Positions 61,901 to 64,000 of a stretch of DNA of 64,000 nt are shown piece by piece. Where the stretch lies: the NCBI GenBank assembly GCA_963681505.1, contig OY811980.1, forward strand, positions 5,847,626 through 5,911,625, read 5' to 3'. Source of the DNA: Eunapius fragilis. Its lineage: Eukaryota > Porifera > Demospongiae > Spongillida > Spongillidae. The notes below the pieces were generated by a model. It had not been told where the DNA came from. It made no database searches and was given only the letters and a program-made list of their open reading frames with translations. Within the stretch, counting starts at the first letter, position 1. The number at the start of each line of letters is the position of its first letter. The translations under genes and the position numbers were made by a program.

Positions 61901-64000
61901 TTACAGATCTGATGTAAACCTATTCCATGATTGTATACATATAATACACCAGCTCATTACATAAGCTAACTAGGAGAATTAAGGAAATAATCAATCGTGA
62001 ATTTATTCAAATGATAGACTTGTATTTAGATCATTTAAATAACCATTGTTAGTGTTTTGCTACACGTGGGTCTGTCGTTCACATACAATACACACATGCA
62101 CATGCACACCAAACGCACAGAAAACATGCATAAACACACAGAAATAATGCTCCCACTAACACACTTGTATTCAGTGTGGATGTGATGGAGAAAGCTTGAC
62201 TATAGTTATCAATACAATGACAGGTAAATATTTGTAATGCATTTAAAAAGCTTATTTTCCCCCATAATTTAAATCAGTGACGTTTTCTAAGATATGACAT
62301 GCAGTGGACCAATCAGTACTTACAGTATACGAATTTTAATAGTGAGTTACTTAACTTGCATAAAGTTATTGAGATTCAAGATCATATATATTTATTAAGT
62401 AGGTTATTAAAAATTTGCACATTACTCCATAACATTTGATTTTTTGATATTGTAGCGAAAAGGGACCTAAATATTACCAGGACGGTTCTTCAAAGTTCAT
62501 GCGTGCAAGTGAAATTACGCATAATAAAAAATTCAGGCCACTGCCATTCCATGATGGACACACTAATTTCCTGTGCAAAAGGAAGATGTTATAGGGGACA
62601 TAAGAATCTCTTAGAATATTTGAAAACATGGAAAATGTACGTTAGGCCACATTTTGCTGCGTCGATTACATTTCATCTTGTATTAATAACACAACAAAAA
62701 AATTGTAGATGGAAATATTGCATTTATTTAAAAGCTTTGCCTTCATTCACGAATGCCTGGCCTAACAATTCACGTACACAATGCACTGACTGTGTGCAAG
62801 CACTCAACATCCAAATGAGATATAAAGCGACATTGCCAACATACATGTCCTTGAAACGTATGGTGTTTCCAAACTAGCAAAGGCAAATCGAATCTAGCCC
62901 CACTGTGTTCAATGAATGTAATCAGTTAGTCCAGTTATGAATAAATGCCAAAAGTATGTATCTTTGCATAACATACACTTCAGAGCTAAATCTTACCAGC
63001 ATCAACAGTCCTAGCTAGGCCCAATGCAGAAGGACTTCCCTCTCCTGCTGATGTATTAGCAGTGACATAACAACTATACTCTGTGTATGGACTGAGTCCT
63101 GTGTCGAATGCTACAGTCAATGTTGTTCCATTCACTACAGATCTAATGGTGGGCTCATTTGGTCCAATCACTTGCTCTGGATATGTTTGATTTCCAGAAG
63201 TGTTACAATACACAGAGTAACCAGTGATGATACCATTCCTAGGTATGGGTACAGACCAACTAGCAGACAGCTGAGATGGTGAACCAGCAACAGGAGACAG
63301 AGAGAAGTTTTGAGGTGTCGTTGGAACTGCAAATAAATAGTGATGATTTGTTAGTAAGGTTTACACTAGAAGCAAAGTTTGAAAGGGCATGTTTCATAGA
63401 TTTTGGATCGTAAGCAACAGCATAATAGCATAACAGATTACCTGACTGAACAGTAATCATGGTGAATACAACTGATGGACTTCCTTCTCCCACTGATGTA
63501 TTAGCAGTCACATAACAACTATATTGTGTGTATGGGCTAAGTCCACTCAGTGTAGCAGACAGTGTTGTCCCATTGACTACAGATCTAATGGTGGGTACAT
63601 TTGGTCCAATCATTTGCTCTGGATATGTTTGATTAGCAGAAGTGTTGCAGTACACAGAGTAACCAGTGATGATACCATTCCTAGGTATGGGTACAGACCA
63701 ACTAGCAGACAGCTGAGATGGTGAGCCAGCAATGGAAGACAGAGAGATGTTCAGAGGTAGTGATGGAACTGCAAGGAAAATTGCCATAAGGTCTAAGGGT
63801 GTTTAAAATTAGGGAATTAGAAAACAGGAACATAGAGGAAATGGAACATTTAGGACCATTTTCCCTTACCATTCCCTAGTCCCCCACCCTATTTTTACAT
63901 ATCTGTTGGCTGCCCTATACAGTTAGGAGAGTACTGTCTGAACTGTAATATCAATAATGTGTGTAATATTTGATACTTACCTGCCTGATTGGTTTGTGTA
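37313..64000 (-). CDS. Giant FN3-repeat adhesion GPCR, 3' portion (5' end outside window)
   Basis: Role, from family knowledge: a cell-surface receptor whose FN3 stalk contacts other cells or matrix. The GAIN/GPS self-cleaves and the seven-helix part signals through G proteins. Seen here on the minus strand: about 33 FN3 domains over about 30 exons (E1 at the right edge to 40738), a hormone-receptor-like Cys module (40437-40547, 39711-40156), a GAIN-type stalk (39022-39658), GPS (38632-38966), 7TM and tail (37313-38581). FN3 exons are 285, 318, 327, 330 or 612-636 bp with phase-1 borders, so they can be duplicated without frame loss. No signal peptide is visible because the start is off-window. 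One splice junction (38420/38448) does not close in frame. Neighbouring 30960-32742 is a dead copy of its 3' end. Confidence 0.85.
37996..38074 (-). CDS. Receptor exon: end of TM4 and extracellular loop 2
   Basis: 79 bp, phase 1 to 2, encoding TPLVPVIIPLAMDRN and KRDAPYG. The Cys that follows in the next exon (YCFIS) would pair with the TM3 Cys. Confidence 0.85.
38127..38420 (-). CDS. Receptor exon: TM2-TM4
   Basis: Encodes NAKLRKQREKDVSKFHVQLC (loop 1 and start of TM2), LIGMLLVFVIGIDRTENYGG, CVTVSVLVHYFTLVAVMWMG (TM3, with its Cys) and the start of TM4 up to CWG at a phase-1 donor. The 5' border at 38420 is tentative: it implies a 27-nt intron and leaves the frame two bases out. Confidence 0.75.
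38448..38581 (-). CDS. Receptor exon: TM1
   Basis: Starts DISSRIRPEPPSTPVQ, then TM1 LEAITFVGVSLSLLGLVATI. Ends ATAAA|GTAAAAAT (phase 2). The pseudogene has the same exon with the same end. Confidence 0.85.
38632..38741 (-). CDS. Receptor exon: GPS cleavage motif
   Basis: Encodes GNWTTEGC...CQCSHLTNFAILV. CxCxHLT is the canonical GPS; self-cleavage would fall between Leu and Thr and leave TNFAILV as the tethered agonist. 110 bp, phase 1 to 0. Confidence 0.9.
38921..38966 (-). CDS. Receptor mini-exon: GPS first Cys and Trp
   Basis: 46 bp, between TGAATGCAG and GTACAGTGAGG, encoding NYSRYDCVSWNFSAA. It supplies the first GPS Cys and the conserved Trp (CxxW), and its phases (0 to 1) fit the exons on both sides. 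Its last 20 bases and donor are repeated 60 bp downstream (38861-38880). Confidence 0.85.
39022..39658 (-). CDS. Receptor exons: GAIN-type stalk
   Basis: Exons 39582-39658 (TITNVVTVLSSIQ) and 39022-39445 (FDCNEIQKLWSC, then LPPSLFKSLNNSRVGLVFSI and SLVLGATIVAES). The sequence pattern of a helical subdomain followed by FxxxSRVGLVFSIYRT strands is typical of GAIN domains. Many N-linked glycosylation sequons. Phases 0-2 and 2-0 agree. Confidence 0.8.
39711..40156 (-). CDS. Receptor exon: hormone-receptor-like (HormR) module and GAIN helix
   Basis: Encodes CALDVANRGGTYSWPEAVDG, CQYGVVGQNVTRYC and GQIWTEDASICP, the Cys/Trp pattern of HormR domains (W, G, C...C, W...C). A helical GAIN segment with TSQLQTVVSQASEVVDQ follows. 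The start was chosen at CTTTACAG|CA because only this acceptor joins in frame to the exon at 40221-40287. Confidence 0.8.
40221..40287 (-). CDS. Receptor small exon between stalk modules
   Basis: 67 bp, acceptor TTGTACAG, encoding SFKSQSITSRAIVLGDSAQV, donor GTTTATTT (weak). Phase 0 to 1. Confidence 0.65.
40437..40547 (-). CDS. Receptor small exon, Cys-rich
   Basis: 111 bp, phase 0 both ends, encoding IGTCAPLSDSNDSKCQ and SSGGTVHFCAK with three Cys. Lies directly before the HormR module. Confidence 0.75.
40576..40676 (-). CDS. Receptor small exon after the FN3 array
   Basis: 101 bp encoding TTDPSVIYLRISTLTNV and AAVLKFQDE. The acceptor CCAAATAG was preferred over TTTCAG because it keeps the frame. 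Confidence 0.7.
40738..41460 (-). CDS. Receptor exons: two membrane-proximal FN3 domains in three exons
   Basis: Exons 41221-41460, 40963-41165 and 40738-40906. Unlike the rest of the array, these FN3 domains are split internally: a phase-1 intron of 55 bp before VPFTSYSFVVLVNTTEG and a phase-0 intron after GIILGYM. The middle exon is the one retained in the pseudogene at about 32560-32742. Confidence 0.85.
41519..42548 (-). CDS. Receptor exons: two FN3 domains
   Basis: Exons 42222-42548 (327 bp; NWSIPIPRNGIITGYTVYC) and 41519-41821 (303 bp; VNVSWEQIPNISRNGILKAY). One FN3 each, phase 1 both sides. Confidence 0.85.
42637..43516 (-). CDS. Receptor exons: two FN3 domains
   Basis: Exons 43199-43516 (318 bp; MANWTPPFPPYGIVTGYTVY) and 42637-42966 (330 bp; AAWSVPILRNGIITGYSVYC), one FN3 each. 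The order of a 318-bp exon followed by 327/330-bp exons recurs upstream. Confidence 0.85.
43621..45789 (-). CDS. Receptor FN3 block 1 (five exons, six FN3)
   Basis: Exons from 5': 45472-45789 (318), 45008-45334 (327), 44664-44948 (285), 44316-44600 (285), 43621-44256 (636, two FN3). The same five-exon series follows upstream as block 2 with high identity, so the block was duplicated as a unit. Confidence 0.85.
45850..48498 (-). CDS. Receptor FN3 block 2 (five exons, six FN3)
   Basis: Exons from 5': 48181-48498 (318), 47234-47560 (327), 46887-47171 (285), 46539-46823 (285), 45850-46476 (627, two FN3). Paralogous to block 1 exon by exon. An extra stretch (about 47580-48180), unique to this copy, lies in the intron. 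Confidence 0.85.
48782..49240 (-). pseudogene. Fossil FN3-FN3 exon inside receptor intron, copy 1
   Basis: Aligns along its length to the working exon at 49819-50430 (for example CTCTCCATACAGTGGAGCATTCAGACCAGGATGAAA-type sequence, kept here in shortened form) but has frame-breaking indels and no usable splice sites. The same relic is at about 54010-54460 and 60040-60490, and partly at 571-930. Confidence 0.75.
49819..50430 (-). CDS. Receptor exon: FN3-FN3 (block 3)
   Basis: 612 bp, phase 1. Two FN3 domains (TAIFVSWTPPSVTNG; SIILTWWYPTTPRGL). Paralogues at 55047-55658 and 61077-61688, and the displaced copy at 1535-2146. Confidence 0.9.
51726..52067 (-). CDS. Receptor FN3 exon with shifted splice donor
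   Basis: One FN3 (SSNWSVPIPRNGLIIGYTVYC). Compared with 58446 and 62997, eight bases (ACCAGCAT in plus orientation) including the donor are missing. The next in-phase donor, GAAGT|GTATGT at 51720-51725, restores phase 1, giving a 342-bp exon with extra residues EDLALK. Confidence 0.7.
52280..52318. repeat. Poly-G tract in receptor intron
   Basis: About 30 uninterrupted G, found only in this unit. Confidence 0.95.
52416..53184 (-). CDS. Receptor exons: two FN3 (block 3)
   Basis: Exons 52858-53184 and 52416-52742, both 327 bp, phase 1, differing mainly in the last third (SVGEGSPSVVFTTITVQSG versus SVGQGSPSAILTALSAQSG). Confidence 0.88.
53399..53716 (-). CDS. Receptor exon: FN3 (318 bp type)
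   Basis: MPLNFQLSAVTSSVLMANWT start, phase 1. First exon of block 3; near-identical to 59429-59746 and close to 48181-48498. Confidence 0.9.
54010..54460 (-). pseudogene. Fossil FN3-FN3 exon, copy 2
   Basis: Counterpart of 48782-49240 in the next tandem unit. Confidence 0.75.
55047..55658 (-). CDS. Receptor exon: FN3-FN3 (block 4)
   Basis: 612 bp, phase 1, same splice borders as 49819-50430; differs by a few residues. Confidence 0.9.
55928..57391. mobile_element. 1,464-bp insertion with TIRs in one receptor unit
   Basis: Its ends are TGTCTATTTGCATCC and the exact inverse GGATGCAAATAGACA, flanked by ATAC (55924-55927 and 57392-57395). The empty site ATAATACACCAGCTC is present in the neighbouring unit at about 61941. 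Inside are GTGTACA(G)GTGTACAC palindromes near both ends and a 15-bp minisatellite. A 4-bp duplication with these ends does not match a superfamily I can name. No transposase. Confidence 0.85.
56600..57140. repeat. 15-bp-type minisatellite inside the insertion
   Basis: CCTCCACTATTCGCG-like units (variants with TTTGTG, TTCGAG, CTCGCG) preceded by a CTCTACTTGCACTTC-type array. Open in all three plus-strand frames (Pro/Ser/Leu-rich) for up to about 200 codons; probably not a gene. Confidence 0.85.
58446..58775 (-). CDS. Receptor chimeric FN3 exon (block 4)
   Basis: 330 bp, phase 1. The N-terminal part (SGNQTYPEQVIGPNEPTIR) matches exon 52416-52742. The C-terminal part (TLTVAFDTGLSPYTEYSCYV, GLARTVD) matches exon 51726-52067. 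The switch lies within the shared CATTCACTACAGATCTAATG stretch at about 58577-58603. Confidence 0.88.
58891..59217 (-). CDS. Receptor exon: FN3 (327 bp type, block 4)
   Basis: Near-identical to 52858-53184 and 63442-63768. Confidence 0.9.
59429..59746 (-). CDS. Receptor exon: FN3 (318 bp type, block 4)
   Basis: First exon of block 4; near-identical to 53399-53716. Confidence 0.9.
60040..60490 (-). pseudogene. Fossil FN3-FN3 exon, copy 3
   Basis: Counterpart of 48782-49240. Confidence 0.75.
61077..61688 (-). CDS. Receptor exon: FN3-FN3 (block 5)
   Basis: 612 bp, phase 1; same family as 55047-55658. Confidence 0.9.
62997..63326 (-). CDS. Receptor chimeric FN3 exon (block 5)
   Basis: 330 bp; same chimeric structure as 58446-58775, so the recombinant exon was copied after it formed. 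Confidence 0.88.
63442..63768 (-). CDS. Receptor exon: FN3 (block 5)
   Basis: 327 bp, phase 1; near-identical to 58891-59217 (one visible change is a Met for Thr in VVFTMITVQSG). Confidence 0.9.
63981..64000 (-). CDS. Receptor FN3 exon, cut by window edge
   Basis: Starts after the donor-side ATACTTAC, as at 53399 and 59429, and encodes the end of a 318-bp-type FN3 exon. The array therefore continues beyond the window. Confidence 0.8.

Larger units (their letters stand above)
48499..63980 (-). repeat. Tandem multi-exon units of the receptor (4.55-6.03 kb)
   Basis: Matching landmarks repeat at spacings of about 5.24 kb (48498 to 53716), 6.03 kb (53716 to 59746) and 4.55 kb (59217 to 63768). 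Length differences are explained by one extra FN3 exon (about 0.69 kb) in the first and the 1,464-bp insertion in the second. Introns are as similar as exons, indicating recent duplication or ongoing homogenisation. Confidence 0.9.

Overview
This is a eukaryotic, almost certainly invertebrate-animal, nuclear window. The genes have many small exons with GT-AG introns, long dinucleotide microsatellites, minisatellites and nested DNA transposons. An early-branching animal such as a demosponge is my best guess, from the very short introns, the fibronectin type III (FN3)-rich adhesion GPCR and the integrase-derived gene. The species cannot be fixed from sequence alone.

Right part (37.3-64 kb, minus strand): the 3' portion of one very large adhesion GPCR gene whose 5' end lies beyond the window. 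I can place about 43 exons. They encode roughly 33 FN3 domains, then a hormone-receptor-like cysteine module, a GAIN-type stalk, a GPS site with the HL/T cleavage motif, a seven-helix secretin-like domain and a cytoplasmic tail ending at 37313. Nearly every FN3 exon is bounded by phase-1 introns. The array has grown by tandem duplication of multi-exon blocks (about 2.2-2.7 kb and 4.55-6 kb), introns included. A fossil FN3 exon, a chimeric FN3 exon, a lost splice donor and a copy-specific 1,464-bp insertion record that history.

Middle part (21.6-36.4 kb, minus strand): a decayed 3' paralogue of the same receptor (30.96-32.74 kb), a dead Ty3/gypsy-integrase-derived gene with host-like introns (34.25-36.4 kb) split by a mariner-like MITE, the first eight exons of the TFIIH helicase XPB/ERCC3 (28.17-30.58 kb), a frameshifted hAT transposase (25.4-27.8 kb), and Sema/PSI-like exons (21.67-22.1 kb).

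Left part (1-21.6 kb): nested mobile DNA. Three CACTG-ended elements carry subterminal GGGGTGTTA-like motifs (1-570, 6672-12012, 12739 onward). There is also a 6,356-bp CACTGTGC element with a 3-bp target duplication, a 561-bp TTAA-target MITE, hairpin and hAT-type MITEs, a foldback element rich in minisatellite, a gypsy Pol remnant, and host-like or cargo exons, one of which is split by a hAT MITE. A displaced copy of the receptor's FN3 unit, with one intact two-domain exon, sits at 571-3447, about 34 kb beyond the receptor's stop codon.

I found no rRNA, tRNA or CRISPR locus. The most notable object is the receptor array and its visible mode of growth.
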